Source: Bryobacterales bacterium
GTDB lineage: Bacteria; Acidobacteriota; Terriglobia; Bryobacterales; Bryobacteraceae
Direction of reading: 5' to 3'
Length of the DNA: 64,000 nt
NCBI GenBank assembly: GCA_025350625.1
Contig: JANXXL010000116.1
Location: forward strand, 1 to 64,000
Part shown: one piece after another, positions 1-8,553 of the stretch
Position numbering within the stretch: the first letter of the stretch is position 1
How the letters are laid out: the number at the start of each line of letters is the position of its first letter
Position numbers and translations under genes: made by a program
The notes under the pieces: model-generated
What the model saw: the letters and a program-made list of their open reading frames with translations, nothing else
Told to the model about the DNA's origin: nothing
Database searches by the model: none

Positions 1-1
1 G

Positions 2-127
2 TTTCAAGACGGCAAGCCCGTCTACATGCTCCACCGCAGCGATATCGAGCGGCGCGATGCCACCCAGATCGCGCAGCTATTAACCCAAGCGTTCGACGAA
101 TTCTGCACGCCCGTTTCTCAGGGATAA
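2..127 (+). CDS. Bacilliredoxin (BrxA/BrxB family), C-terminal end only
   Basis: Partial gene cut by the window edge; 41 codons and a TAA remain. The visible tail reads FQDGKPVYMLHR, then RDATQIAQLL and AFDEFC, which matches the C-terminus of the YphP/YqiW bacilliredoxins (DUF1094), where a conserved lysine-proline-valine strand is followed by a last amphipathic helix. The family carries out thiol exchange on bacillithiolated proteins in the cytoplasm; the active-site cysteines lie in the missing part. The call rests on the tail alone, so the family is likely and the exact role is inference. Confidence 0.7.
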   Translation, partial: FQDGKPVYMLHRSDIERRDATQIAQLLTQAFDEFCTPVSQG

Positions 128-149
128 CTTCCCGAGGGAGGTAGCCCCA

Positions 150-1568
150 GTGTTGCCGCTGGTATGCCGAGCGATGGTCTGGACCGCTGAAAAGCTGGTC
201 CCCGCCTCCTCTCGCGGCGAGTGGCGCGAAGAGCACTCCGGACAATTGTGGCAGTGGACTCTCGCAGCAGCAGCGGCCGGCACCGGCGATAGCCGCTTTG
301 CCCTGAGGGCCCACACCAAGCGCGCGGTTCGCGCTGCACTCAAAGCACGCTTTAGCCCCGAGCAATTGGGGAGCCCCGCCTTCTGCCTCTCCCTCGGAGC
401 TTCCATGATTCTGGTCCTGGCGCTCCTGAGCGGCGGATTCCGGGTCCTCCGCCACGTCGCGCCGGCTCTCTCTTATCGCGATCCGCAGCGAGTTGTGGTG
501 CTGGCCCAAGGCCCCCCCATCTTTGGAATCCGGCTCGGCTTCCGCGATCGCGATGCCGCTCTTTTCCGCAGCCGCTCGCATTCGCTCGAAGGCGTGGCCA
601 GTTACATGTGGAACACCACCGTATTCCGGTCCGCTCGTGGCTATCGCGAAATTCTCGCCGCCGAAACCGGTCCGCAATTCTTCGATGTGCTAGGCGTCGG
701 TCCTTCTCTCGGAACCCCGCTCGACGGGCCGGATTCCTTCCTCGCCAGCTACCAGTTTTGGAAGACGCAACTCGGCGGGAGCAGCGCCGCCATCGGACAG
801 CGTTTTGAAATTGGCGGACGCAGCCTGCGTCTAGCCGGTGTGATGCCGCGCAGTTTTTCGTTCCTCTCTGCGCCCATCGCGGTGTGGTTCGGCCCCTCCC
901 CGGAAACGCCGGTGTCGCCACGCCGCTGGTGGCTCGCGCTGCGCGGCGCAGTAGCGCGGCTCCGTCCGGGCGTCTCCCAAGCCGATGCCGAAAAAGAACT
1001 CCGCCAGCTTATGGTGCAGGCGCGCAGTGCCCGCCCCAATTTCACAGTCCGCGCGACGCCCATCGCCGACCTGGTGTACCGCCCGGCTTGGTCCTACGCC
1101 TTCGATCTCCTCTTGAGCACATCCCTAATCCTGCTGTGGGCCGGTTTTAACATCTTCCGCGACCGCTCGCGCGGCGCATCCTGGCAGATGACCCGCCGCT
1201 TCTGGGGCTTCTTCGTCGTGAAAACCATGCTCCCTCTGATCGCGCTATTCGTGCTGGTGTTCGAGTTCGGAGGTGTCACCCAGCTAGGCGTCACCGGCGG
1301 AGTCCGCCCCGGCACCGGACCTCTCGGAGCATGGTTCTTCTATTCCGGCATCGCCGTGATCTTTATCTGGGCCTGGCGCGACCAGCCCGGACGCTGCCGG
1401 GTTTGCCTCCGCCAGATGCGCCAGCCCCTGCGCATCGGCGTTCCCGGTCAGATTCTGCTCGAAACCGCCGGCCAGGAAGTAATGTGCCCGCAAGGCCACG
1501 GCTCCGTCTACACCACGGATTCGGTTCTCGGCGCGGAAATGTCGGACCGCTGGATGGGATTCCCCTAG
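150..1568 (+). CDS. Membrane protein with MacB-type periplasmic core and C-terminal zinc-ribbon-like tail
   Basis: 472 residues, GTG start with a strong RBS (AGGGAGG at 135-141, 8 bases before the start). A first membrane segment lies near residues 85-100 (SMILVLALLSGGF). Residues about 110-320 resemble the periplasmic core of MacB/ADOP permeases, including the FFDVLGVGPSLGTPL strand-turn, where ADOP proteins have a very similar FFxVLGVxPxxG. Three further hydrophobic segments follow (about residues 315-335, 355-375, 395-415). The tail has CRVC and later CPQGHG, a likely metal-binding pair. It lacks the FtsX-like permease half and the second repeat of ADOP proteins, and no ATPase is beside it. 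Role unknown; envelope location is clear, the domain likeness is from memory of family sequences. Confidence 0.6.
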   Translation: MLPLVCRAMVWTAEKLVPASSRGEWREEHSGQLWQWTLAAAAAGTGDSRFALRAHTKRAVRAALKARFSPEQLGSPAFCLSLGASMILVLALLSGGFRVLRHVAPALSYRDPQRVVVLAQGPPIFGIRLGFRDRDAALFRSRSHSLEGVASYMWNTTVFRSARGYREILAAETGPQFFDVLGVGPSLGTPLDGPDSFLASYQFWKTQLGGSSAAIGQRFEIGGRSLRLAGVMPRSFSFLSAPIAVWFGPSPETPVSPRRWWLALRGAVARLRPGVSQADAEKELRQLMVQARSARPNFTVRATPIADLVYRPAWSYAFDLLLSTSLILLWAGFNIFRDRSRGASWQMTRRFWGFFVVKTMLPLIALFVLVFEFGGVTQLGVTGGVRPGTGPLGAWFFYSGIAVIFIWAWRDQPGRCRVCLRQMRQPLRIGVPGQILLETAGQEVMCPQGHGSVYTTDSVLGAEMSDRWMGFP

Positions 1569-1573
1569 CACCC

Positions 1574-2239
1574 TCACCACCCGGCCTTTTCCATCCGCGC
1601 CAAAATGATCGCGCTGTAGTCGTCCATCCGCGCCGGCCGCCATCTGCGTGGAGCAGGCAGAATCGCCGCCAGTCTCGCCGCTTGCTCGCGATCCAACCGC
1701 GACGCCGCCACATGGTAGTGATACTTCGCGCCCTCCTCGATTCCGTACACCCCCGCCGGACCCCACTCCACCACGTTCAGGTACAACTCCAACTCCCGCC
1801 GCTCACCCAGAATCGAATCCGCCATCGGCGCCAGCGTATACTCGAACGCTTTCCGCAGCGGATTGCGATGCTTGGTGAAAAAAAGGTTCTTCACCAGTTG
1901 CTGCGTGATGGTCGAAGCCCCGCGCATCAATTCGCCCTTCTCCTGACTCTCCTGCGCGACTTTCTCCGTCTCGTCCCAATCGATCCCATGGTGCCGATAA
2001 AAGCGCCCGTCTTCAGCCGAGATCACCGCATGCAAAACCTCCGGCGAAATCTTCGCCAACGGCACGAAAGTGTACCGTTTGCGGTAAGGAGTATGCCGAA
2101 TCCAAGATTCGATGCGCCGCTGCATTTGCACACCAGTCGTCGGCGGGTTCACCGATCGCAGCGCATAGAGCGATGCCGCCCAAAACAAGTACACCGCCGC
2201 GAGCATGCAGAACGCAAATATAAGGATTCGCCGAAACAC
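1574..2239 (-). CDS. mtgA: Monofunctional peptidoglycan glycosyltransferase (GT51)
   Basis: 221 residues. Polymerises lipid II into glycan strands at the outer face of the inner membrane. One N-terminal membrane anchor (about residues 5-25), then the GT51 domain with its hallmark AVISAEDGRFYRHHG (catalytic Glu76) and the second motif GASTITQQLVKNLF (residues 108-120). Length is usual for MtgA; there is no transpeptidase domain. It is divergent from the cyclophilin gene with only 31 bases between the two start codons, so its promoter must overlap the neighbour's 5' region. Confidence 0.93.
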   Translation of the reverse strand: MFRRILIFAFCMLAAVYLFWAASLYALRSVNPPTTGVQMQRRIESWIRHTPYRKRYTFVPLAKISPEVLHAVISAEDGRFYRHHGIDWDETEKVAQESQEKGELMRGASTITQQLVKNLFFTKHRNPLRKAFEYTLAPMADSILGERRELELYLNVVEWGPAGVYGIEEGAKYHYHVAASRLDREQAARLAAILPAPRRWRPARMDDYSAIILARMEKAGW

Positions 2240-2257
2240 TTCTCTTTAGTTTCCCGC

Positions 2258-2263
2258 TACACT
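2258..2263 (+). promoter_or_regulatory. Candidate -10 element TACACT for the cyclophilin gene
   Basis: TACACT ends 7 bases before the ATG at 2271 and no Shine-Dalgarno is visible between them. If used, transcription would start at or next to the start codon (leaderless mRNA). No good -35 hexamer is seen. Confidence 0.35.
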
Positions 2264-2270
2264 GAAGCGA

Positions 2271-2753
2271 ATGTCCAAACAATACCCCAACCCGCCCGCC
2301 GTGGCGATCGATCCAAATAAGAAATACACCGTCACGTTCACCACTTCGCGCGGTCAAATCGTATGCGAATTGTTCGCGAAGGAAGCCCCCAAGACGGTCA
2401 ACAATTTCGTCTTTCTGGCGCGTGAAAAGTTCTACGACGGCACCATCTTCCATCGCGTCCTCGACAATTTCATGATTCAAGGTGGCGATCCCACCGGCAC
2501 CGGCCGTGGCGGCCCCGGCTATCGTTTTGAAGACGAATTCAAGGGCAACCCGCACAAGCACCAGGTCGGCTCACTCTCGATGGCCAATGCCGGACCCGGC
2601 ACCAACGGAAGCCAGTTCTTCATCACTCACATCGTCACCGATTGGCTCGACGGCAAGCATACCGTCTTCGGCAAGGTGCTCAAGGGGCAGGACGTCGTCA
2701 ATGCCACCAAGCAAGGCGACACGCTCACCAGCGTCACCATAGCCGAGGAGTAG
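2271..2753 (+). CDS. Cyclophilin-type peptidyl-prolyl cis-trans isomerase
   Basis: 160 residues, no signal peptide, so cytoplasmic. Catalyses cis-trans isomerisation of proline peptide bonds. Key cyclophilin residues are present: FHRV at 60-63 (catalytic Arg62), QGGD at 70-73, and GSQFFI at 113-118, followed by the [11 protein letters not shown] segment (126-136). Length is typical of bacterial PpiB. The start has no RBS but a -10-like hexamer just upstream. The next gene begins 5 bases after its stop, so the two are probably co-transcribed. Confidence 0.93.
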   Translation: MSKQYPNPPAVAIDPNKKYTVTFTTSRGQIVCELFAKEAPKTVNNFVFLAREKFYDGTIFHRVLDNFMIQGGDPTGTGRGGPGYRFEDEFKGNPHKHQVGSLSMANAGPGTNGSQFFITHIVTDWLDGKHTVFGKVLKGQDVVNATKQGDTLTSVTIAEE

Positions 2754-2758
2754 CTCCT

Positions 2759-3619
2759 ATGGCGCGCACCATCTTAGTAACTGGAGCCACCGGCACTGTT
2801 GGCTCTGAAGTCCTGCGCCTGCTCACCGGACGCGAAGGCATTCAGGTCCGCGCCGCCGTCCGCGATCAGGCTAAAGGCGCAGCGCTGGCCGCGCCCAATG
2901 TCGAACCCGTCTGGTTCGATTACAACAAGCCTGAGAGTCTCTCGCCGGCATGCCGTGGCGCCGATTCCCTCTTTCTAGTCGCGCCCATGACGCCGGACGG
3001 CGTGCCCCAAGCGCTAGCCCTGTTACTTGCAGCCCAGGAGGCGGGCGTAAAACATGTCGTGAAGCTCTCCGTCACCAACGGCGTTCGCGATATAACCATC
3101 GGCCAATGGCACGCCGCCATTGATGACGCGCTCAAAAAATCCACCCTCGCGTGGACCATCCTTCATCCCGGCGGTTTCATGCAGAACTTCGTCGAAGGCT
3201 CCGCTCCTCAGCCCGATGGAGGCATCTACTTGCCTGTCGGCAGCGCCAAGGCCGTTTTCATCGATACGCGGGACATCGCCGCCGTAGCCGCCAAAGCGCT
3301 CACCGACCCCGGTCATAGGGCCAAGGAATACGAGCTGGCCGGACCCGAAGCCCTCTCCCACTCGGAAGTAGCCGCCATCATGAGCGAAGCTTCCGGCCGC
3401 CAGATTCATTTTGTGGATGTTCCCGAATCCGCCGCGCGCCAAGCCATGCTCGGCCAGCACATGCCCGATTGGCTAGTCGATCTCATCCTGGAACTCTGCG
3501 CCTGGAGCAAGGCTGGCGGTGCGAGCGAGATGAACAGCACAGTAGCGGACATCCTAGGCCGCCCCGCCCACACCTTCCGCGAATTCGCCCGCGATTACGC
3601 GGACCACTGGAAAGTGTGA
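2759..3619 (+). CDS. NmrA-like NAD(P)-binding SDR-family protein
   Basis: 286 residues from the ATG at 2759. The N-terminus MARTILVTGATGTVG carries the glycine-rich dinucleotide motif (GATGTVG, residues 9-15), and the sequence continues like atypical short-chain dehydrogenases of the NmrA/QOR2 type (VKLSVTNG, HPGGFMQNF, DTRDIAAVAAKAL, YELAGPEALS). This family includes NAD(P)H quinone reductases and redox sensors; most lack the catalytic YxxxK. Substrate unknown. An upstream in-frame extension (from 2642) lies inside the cyclophilin gene and was rejected. Confidence 0.88.
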   Translation: MARTILVTGATGTVGSEVLRLLTGREGIQVRAAVRDQAKGAALAAPNVEPVWFDYNKPESLSPACRGADSLFLVAPMTPDGVPQALALLLAAQEAGVKHVVKLSVTNGVRDITIGQWHAAIDDALKKSTLAWTILHPGGFMQNFVEGSAPQPDGGIYLPVGSAKAVFIDTRDIAAVAAKALTDPGHRAKEYELAGPEALSHSEVAAIMSEASGRQIHFVDVPESAARQAMLGQHMPDWLVDLILELCAWSKAGGASEMNSTVADILGRPAHTFREFARDYADHWKV

Positions 3620-3622
3620 CGC

Positions 3623-4531
3623 TCAGTGCCGTTTCCCGTACATCATCTCCCCCGCGGTCACCGCCAACGCCAAACGATTTTGCGGTAGCGGCAGCGGGCA
3701 CGTCGCGAAATCCGTGAACACACACGGCGGGTTCTCCGCTTTATTAAAGTCGAGCTCCACCATCCCGCTCTGCTTCACGCCGTTCTTAGGCATCGCCGCA
3801 TAGAGAAACCGCGATGCCCCGTAAGTAGTCTTACCGCTGGTCTGATCCCGCATGACGAACGATAGCTCGTTATCTTCCACCACCGGCTCCAGGCGATACT
3901 CTTTCCCGCCGCGCTCGAAGCTGACGTATCCCGGACTCTCGTCCTGCTCCTTAACCCCCGCCGCCGTATCGAAAGTCACCTTATGCGGCTTGTCCCACGG
4001 GACGAACTTCGCCTGCACGCGCCACGAAGGGTCTATCGGATACCACTTCATCCCTGTAAACTCCCGCCGCGCGGAGCTGTCATTGTCCTTGATCCTTACA
4101 CCGAACTTGTCCTCGCGCTGGATGATGAAAAACTTGACGCGCCCCACCGCCAGCCTATCGTAATTGGCATCGATATCCGGCTTGAGTGCAGTTTCCTTCG
4201 CGGGTACGCCGTTCATCGTCACCGCCACTCCCCTCTCAGGCCGGAACCGAACCTTCCCGGCCTTGAGCGTCAGCGTTCCCACTTTATCCGGAGCGGTCTT
4301 CGGCAGCCGCACCTCAAAGTTCGGATTCGAGCCCACCCGGTTGTCGCCTTCCTTCAGCCAGGTTAGACCCACCACCGTAAGCCATCCATCGTCGGCCTTC
4401 AACTTCGTCTCGCGCTCGGCCCGCCACTCGCTCACCATCCGCTGATAATTCGGAACAGGCTTATCCGCCGCAATCCCGGCCACAGCCATGAATCCGCCGA
4501 TCAACCAAACGCCGATCAACCTGGTGAGCAT
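3623..4531 (-). CDS. DUF1684 secreted protein
   Basis: 302 residues with an N-terminal signal peptide (about 1-21, ending GIAADK). The body matches the DUF1684 family: WRAERETKLKADDGWLTVVGLTWLKEG near the N-terminus, RFLYAAMPKNG and the C-terminal ENPPCVFTDFATCPLPLPQNRLALAV block with its conserved proline-rich turn. Function of the family is not established; it is common in Acidobacteriota and Bacteroidota. RBS GGGAGAGG precedes the ATG. It converges on the NmrA-like gene with a 3-base gap. Confidence 0.85.
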   Translation of the reverse strand: MLTRLIGVWLIGGFMAVAGIAADKPVPNYQRMVSEWRAERETKLKADDGWLTVVGLTWLKEGDNRVGSNPNFEVRLPKTAPDKVGTLTLKAGKVRFRPERGVAVTMNGVPAKETALKPDIDANYDRLAVGRVKFFIIQREDKFGVRIKDNDSSARREFTGMKWYPIDPSWRVQAKFVPWDKPHKVTFDTAAGVKEQDESPGYVSFERGGKEYRLEPVVEDNELSFVMRDQTSGKTTYGASRFLYAAMPKNGVKQSGMVELDFNKAENPPCVFTDFATCPLPLPQNRLALAVTAGEMMYGKRH

Positions 4532-4582
4532 CGCAACCTCTCCCGCCGAAATTGTAACAGACCTTCGCCGCCCTCGCGTAAC

Positions 4583-4614
4583 TTCGATAGCTTCAATCGA
4601 ACCTTATCTATAAT
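4583..4614 (+). promoter_or_regulatory. Candidate promoter and operator of the zinc-uptake-like operon
   Basis: A perfect -10 hexamer TATAAT lies at 4609-4614, 58 bases before the ATG at 4672. Just upstream is an inverted repeat TTCGAT-N7-ATCGAA (4583-4601), in the position of the -35 region. No consensus -35 is seen. The inverted repeat could bind a metal-responsive repressor, but it does not resemble a classical Zur box, so this is inference. Confidence 0.4.
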
Positions 4615-4671
4615 GAAATCGTACAGTTACCGGTACCACGCCGGGGCACAGCCTGCCCCACGGAGCATATC

Positions 4672-5916
4672 ATGATGAAACGGCTGAGCATTCTCACGCT
4701 GGCGGTGGCCATCGCGGGCCTCTCCCCGTCCGCCCTGCGAGCTCAAGACAGCTCCGAGATCCTGAATCGCATGAAAGCGATGGAGGATCGCATTCGCGCT
4801 CTCGAGGCCGAGGTCCAGTCGTTGAAAGGCGCACAAGCCGCGGTTCCAGCACCGCCCTCCGTACAAGCAGCAGCGCCGGTCGCGCCCGCCGAACCCCCCT
4901 CCGCGCCAAGCCAGGTAAATCTGGGTGGCGCAGGCGGAGCCGCATCCAAAGTTCTCAACCCCGACATCGCAGTCATCGGCGATTTCCTCGGAGCAGCCGG
5001 TAATCCCGCCGGTCGGCCCACTCCCGCGCTCGAAATGCACGAGAGCGAGTTAGCTCTCCAAGCCATTCTCGACCCCTACGCCCGCGCCGACTTCTTCATA
5101 AGTTTCGGGGAACAAGGCGTTAATCTCGAGGAAGGCTTCATCACTTTCCCCGCAGTACCCGGAGGCTTCCAGTTGCGCGTCGGAAAGATGAGGGCCGCGT
5201 TTGGTAAAGTGAACACCTTGCACAATCACGTACTCCCCTGGACCGACCGCCCCCTGGTCACCCGCAACCTGGTAGGCGGCGAAGACGGCATCAACGACGC
5301 CGGATTCGCCTTGAGCCGCCTTATCCCCGCGCCCAAAGGGCTCTTCCTCGAAGGCACCGCGCAGATTTTCCGCGGCGATTCCGACGATCTCTTCCACTCC
5401 TACCACCGCAGCGACGTCTCGACCGTCGAGCACCTGCGCGCTTACCGCGATATCACCGAATCCACCAATATCGATCTCGGCGCGTCTTATTCGCGCGGCC
5501 ACTCGACGCTCGGCCCCGAGGTGATCGATCAGCTCTATGGCGTCGATGCCACCGTGCGCTGGAAACCCTTGCGCCGCGCCATCTATCACTCTTTTGTGAG
5601 CCGCAGCGAATTCATCTGGAGCCGCATCGGACTCCCCACCGGCGTCACCACCCCCTTCGGTTATTACGTTTCAGGCGATTATCAATTCGCGCGCCGCTGG
5701 TTCGCCGGAGCCCGCTTCGATCGCTCCGACCGCCTGGTCAATCCGGCGCTCGAGCGCGACACCGGCGGCTCACTGGTTCTCACCTATTGGCCCAGCGAGT
5801 TCAGCCAGATCCGCGCCCAGCTTCGTCGCACGGCTTATGGCGACAATTTAACCGCCAACGAAATCCTGTTTCAATTCCAATTCTCCATCGGCGCCCACGG
5901 CGCCCACCCGTTCTAG
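4672..5916 (+). CDS. Outer-membrane beta-barrel protein with N-terminal coiled coil, zinc-uptake neighbourhood
   Basis: 414 residues. Signal peptide at 1-24 (ending LRAQDS), then a short heptad-like coiled coil (LNRMKAMEDRIRALEAEVQSLKG, residues about 26-50), an Ala/Pro linker, then a barrel-like domain of alternating strands ending in ...SIGAHGAHPF. The coiled coil followed by a barrel is the layout of trimeric porin-like proteins. It is 18 bases upstream of the ZnuA-like gene and shares its promoter. Context suggests a role in getting the metal across the outer membrane; that is inference, there is no TonB box or plug. Confidence 0.65.
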   Translation: MMKRLSILTLAVAIAGLSPSALRAQDSSEILNRMKAMEDRIRALEAEVQSLKGAQAAVPAPPSVQAAAPVAPAEPPSAPSQVNLGGAGGAASKVLNPDIAVIGDFLGAAGNPAGRPTPALEMHESELALQAILDPYARADFFISFGEQGVNLEEGFITFPAVPGGFQLRVGKMRAAFGKVNTLHNHVLPWTDRPLVTRNLVGGEDGINDAGFALSRLIPAPKGLFLEGTAQIFRGDSDDLFHSYHRSDVSTVEHLRAYRDITESTNIDLGASYSRGHSTLGPEVIDQLYGVDATVRWKPLRRAIYHSFVSRSEFIWSRIGLPTGVTTPFGYYVSGDYQFARRWFAGARFDRSDRLVNPALERDTGGSLVLTYWPSEFSQIRAQLRRTAYGDNLTANEILFQFQFSIGAHGAHPF

Positions 5917-5934
5917 TTTGAAAGGTACCTATTC

Positions 5935-6867
5935 ATGACCACGTCGCACACGATAAAATTCTTAACCGCCGCCGCTCTGCTGATTGCGGCCGCCGGCGCC
6001 AGCCAAGCTGCGGGAAAACTCAACGTCATCACCAGCACCGAAGACCTGGCCTCCATCGCCAACGAGGTCGGAGGAGATCGCATCACCGCCGAAGCCATCG
6101 CCAAGGGTTACCAGGACCCCCACTTCGTCGAGCCCAAGCCCAGCTTCCTTCTAAAGCTCCAGAAAGCGGATGTGCTGGCGGTTGTCGGTTTGCAGCTTGA
6201 AATCGGCTGGCTGCCGCCGCTGATTACCCAGAGCCGCAATTCCAGAATCCAGGAGGGCAATCCCGGCTACCTCGATATGTCCCAATTCTGCGAGGTTCTC
6301 GAGATCCCTACCACCCAGGTAACCCGCGCCATGGGCGACGTCCACCCCTTGGGGAACCCCCACTATTGGCTTAATCCGGAGAACGGACGCCGCATGGCGA
6401 AAGCCTTCGAGACCAAGTTTGGCGAGCTTCGCCCCGCCGACAAAGCCTATTTCGCCCAGCGGGTCGCCGACTTTGACAAACGCCTTACCGAGGCCGAGAA
6501 ACGCTGGAACGATCAAATGGCTCCCTACCGCGGCCGCAAAGTCATCACCTACCACCGCTCCTGGCCGAACTTTTGCGAACGCTTCGGCTTAGTGGTAGTC
6601 GATTACGTCGAGCCTAAGCCGGGAATCCCTCCCACTCCCGTGCACACCCTCGAAGTGATCAACACCATGAAACGCGATAATATCAAACTGATTTTGGTGG
6701 AGCCGTACTTCGACCTGCGTACCCCCAACTCCATAGCGCAGGGAAGCGGCGGAACAGTCGCTGTGCTGATGCCTTCGGTAGGCGGCGCCAAAGAGATCAC
6801 GGATTACTTCAAGTTGTTCGATTATGATATTAACGTGCTGACCAGCGCCTTTGCGAAGACCAAATAA
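5935..6867 (+). CDS. Metal ABC transporter substrate-binding protein (ZnuA/TroA family)
   Basis: 310 residues with a signal peptide (about 1-26). Binds Zn(II) or Mn(II) in the periplasm and delivers it to the permease. Ligand positions fit the family: His63 (DPHF), His143 (NPHYW), His207 (TYHRSW) and an acidic residue at 256 or 260 (VEPYFD). There is no His-rich loop, unlike E. coli ZnuA, so metal choice cannot be read with certainty. RBS AAAGG precedes the ATG. The permease gene follows after 6 bases. Confidence 0.88.
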   Translation: MTTSHTIKFLTAAALLIAAAGASQAAGKLNVITSTEDLASIANEVGGDRITAEAIAKGYQDPHFVEPKPSFLLKLQKADVLAVVGLQLEIGWLPPLITQSRNSRIQEGNPGYLDMSQFCEVLEIPTTQVTRAMGDVHPLGNPHYWLNPENGRRMAKAFETKFGELRPADKAYFAQRVADFDKRLTEAEKRWNDQMAPYRGRKVITYHRSWPNFCERFGLVVVDYVEPKPGIPPTPVHTLEVINTMKRDNIKLILVEPYFDLRTPNSIAQGSGGTVAVLMPSVGGAKEITDYFKLFDYDINVLTSAFAKTK

Positions 6868-6873
6868 CGCCTC

Positions 6874-7761
6874 ATGGACACCCTTACTTTTCTCCTGGCG
6901 CCTTTCATCGCCAGCCTGATATTGACCGGTATTCACGCCTATCTGGGTGTCCACGTAGTCGAACGCGGCGTCGTATTCGTGGATCTTGCGCTGGCCCAAA
7001 TCGCCGCACTGGGCACCACTGTGGCGGTCCTCTATGGTTTCGATCCGCACGGGCGCGGATCCTATTGGACCAGTCTCGCCTTCACGTTCCTGGGCGCAGC
7101 CATCTTCTCCATTATCAAGGCGCACAAAGCGCGCATCCCTCAGGAAGCCATCATCGGTATCAGCTATGCCGTGGCCTCCGCCGCCGCCATTCTGGCGATG
7201 AGCAAGTCCATCGCACAGACCGAACATTTGAAGGAAATGCTGGTCGGCAACATCCTCACCGTATCCTGGGCAGAGGTCCGCGTCACCGCCATGATTTACG
7301 GATTAATCGGCCTCTTCCACTACATCTTCCGCAAAAAGTTTCTACTGATCTCAATGGACCCGCGCCGAGCGGAAGCGGAGGGAGTCTCGGTCCGCTTCTG
7401 GGATTTTCTCTTCTACGCGTCGTTTGGACTGGTAGTCACGTCGTCGGTTGCTATCGCCGGCGTATTGCTGGTTTTCTGCTACCTGATAGTTCCCTCCGTC
7501 GCCGCCATGCTCTACGCCGAACGAATCGGCCCCCGTCTCGCGATCGGCTGGATCATGGGGACGCTGGTCTCGGGAATCGGCGTGTACCTCTCGCTCAAGA
7601 TCGATCTGCCGACGGGAGCCACGATTGTCTGTACCTTCGGCATCGCCTTAATCTTGATGGCAATATTCCGCGGCGTCGTCCGGCGGAGTTTAACTTCCGT
7701 CTACGGCCCAGCGCACGCAGCTACCGAGCCTGCCATTGAGAACGTGGGAAGAGCGAAATAA
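6874..7761 (+). CDS. Metal ABC transporter permease (ZnuB/TroC family)
   Basis: 295 residues, about eight hydrophobic segments. Inner-membrane channel of a Zn/Mn ABC importer. Typical ABC-3 features: early VDLALAQIAALG, MLVGNILTVSW, and a late VASSVAIAGVLLVFCYLIVPSVAAMLYAERIGPR-like core (residues about 186-225). It sits directly behind the binding protein. The expected ATPase gene is not on either side: the next gene points the other way. Confidence 0.9.
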   Translation: MDTLTFLLAPFIASLILTGIHAYLGVHVVERGVVFVDLALAQIAALGTTVAVLYGFDPHGRGSYWTSLAFTFLGAAIFSIIKAHKARIPQEAIIGISYAVASAAAILAMSKSIAQTEHLKEMLVGNILTVSWAEVRVTAMIYGLIGLFHYIFRKKFLLISMDPRRAEAEGVSVRFWDFLFYASFGLVVTSSVAIAGVLLVFCYLIVPSVAAMLYAERIGPRLAIGWIMGTLVSGIGVYLSLKIDLPTGATIVCTFGIALILMAIFRGVVRRSLTSVYGPAHAATEPAIENVGRAK

Positions 7762-7769
7762 CCGTCCGG

Positions 7770-8549
7770 TCAGCGCGCGACCACGCCTTTTTTAACCAAC
7801 TGCTCGGTGAGCGCCGGATCCTGATTATTTTCCTCGCACACATATTCCTGCAGCCGCGTTCCCGGTCGCAACATGAGCTTGCTTTCGACCGACCAAGGCT
7901 TGGTGAGCGCCTTCGGATCTTCGACCTTCGCTTCGTACTTGATGGTGTTGTAATCCACCCTGGTGAAGCGTTCGGTAACGTGCATCGCATCCGTGTGTAT
8001 GCTCAAGCCCGTGAGTATTTCCTTGAACCCCGTTACATCCACCACTAAAGTGTCGCCCTCCCAATGCCCGGCGGCGTCGCCGAGGTAGCTAGGGTCGAGA
8101 TCGTCAGGATGCTTCGCATTCAGCGGAATCAGCCGGAAAACGTGGCGCGATTCGATCAGAATCACGATCAGTTGCGGAGTCTGCACAAACTGCCACGGAT
8201 ACAGAGAGCCTTCCGTTCCCCCCAAGTCCAATTGTGGAATGCAGCGCGTAAGCGGGCTATCGGCCGCGTGCTGTTTGTACGACTCCATCACCTTAGCGGC
8301 CGCCCAGGGTTGATAGGAAGGACGCTCCGCAAGCCGCGCCGTGTTCTTCCCCGGCTCCGCCACCCCGATTCCTTGATTGGCTTCCTCCCAAGTCCCCACC
8401 TTGTCGCTGCCCGGCTGCCATACGCCCGTCAAATCCGGCTTTCCATCGGCCGTGCGCGGTACAGCCTTCGTCTGCGCGCCTGCGTTGACCGCCATAAAAG
8501 CGGCCGCGCTCAATATGAGGATGTGCCTGGTCACGCCTGCCGCTCCCAT
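7770..8549 (-). CDS. Secreted protein of an Acidobacteria-common family (TADGKPDLTGVW type)
   Basis: 259 residues from the ATG at 8549; a longer start exists but lies in the upstream gene's end. Signal peptide about 5-28. The mature N-terminus PRTADGKPDLTGVWQPG and later DPSYLGDAAGHWEGDTLVVDVTGF are the signature of a secreted family very abundant in Acidobacteriota, function unknown. A paralog lies at 31710-32510 with the same blocks (ADGKPDLSGMW, WMGYSAGVWEGDALVV, YVCNEN). The family often sits beside DUF6152 genes, as here: stop and start are 4 bases apart. Confidence 0.75.
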   Translation of the reverse strand: MGAAGVTRHILILSAAAFMAVNAGAQTKAVPRTADGKPDLTGVWQPGSDKVGTWEEANQGIGVAEPGKNTARLAERPSYQPWAAAKVMESYKQHAADSPLTRCIPQLDLGGTEGSLYPWQFVQTPQLIVILIESRHVFRLIPLNAKHPDDLDPSYLGDAAGHWEGDTLVVDVTGFKEILTGLSIHTDAMHVTERFTRVDYNTIKYEAKVEDPKALTKPWSVESKLMLRPGTRLQEYVCEENNQDPALTEQLVKKGVVAR

Positions 8550-8553
8550 ACCG

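Noticed and set aside
1331-2320. 329-residue + strand open frame across mtgA
   Set aside because: Shadow of mtgA, without recognisable domains.
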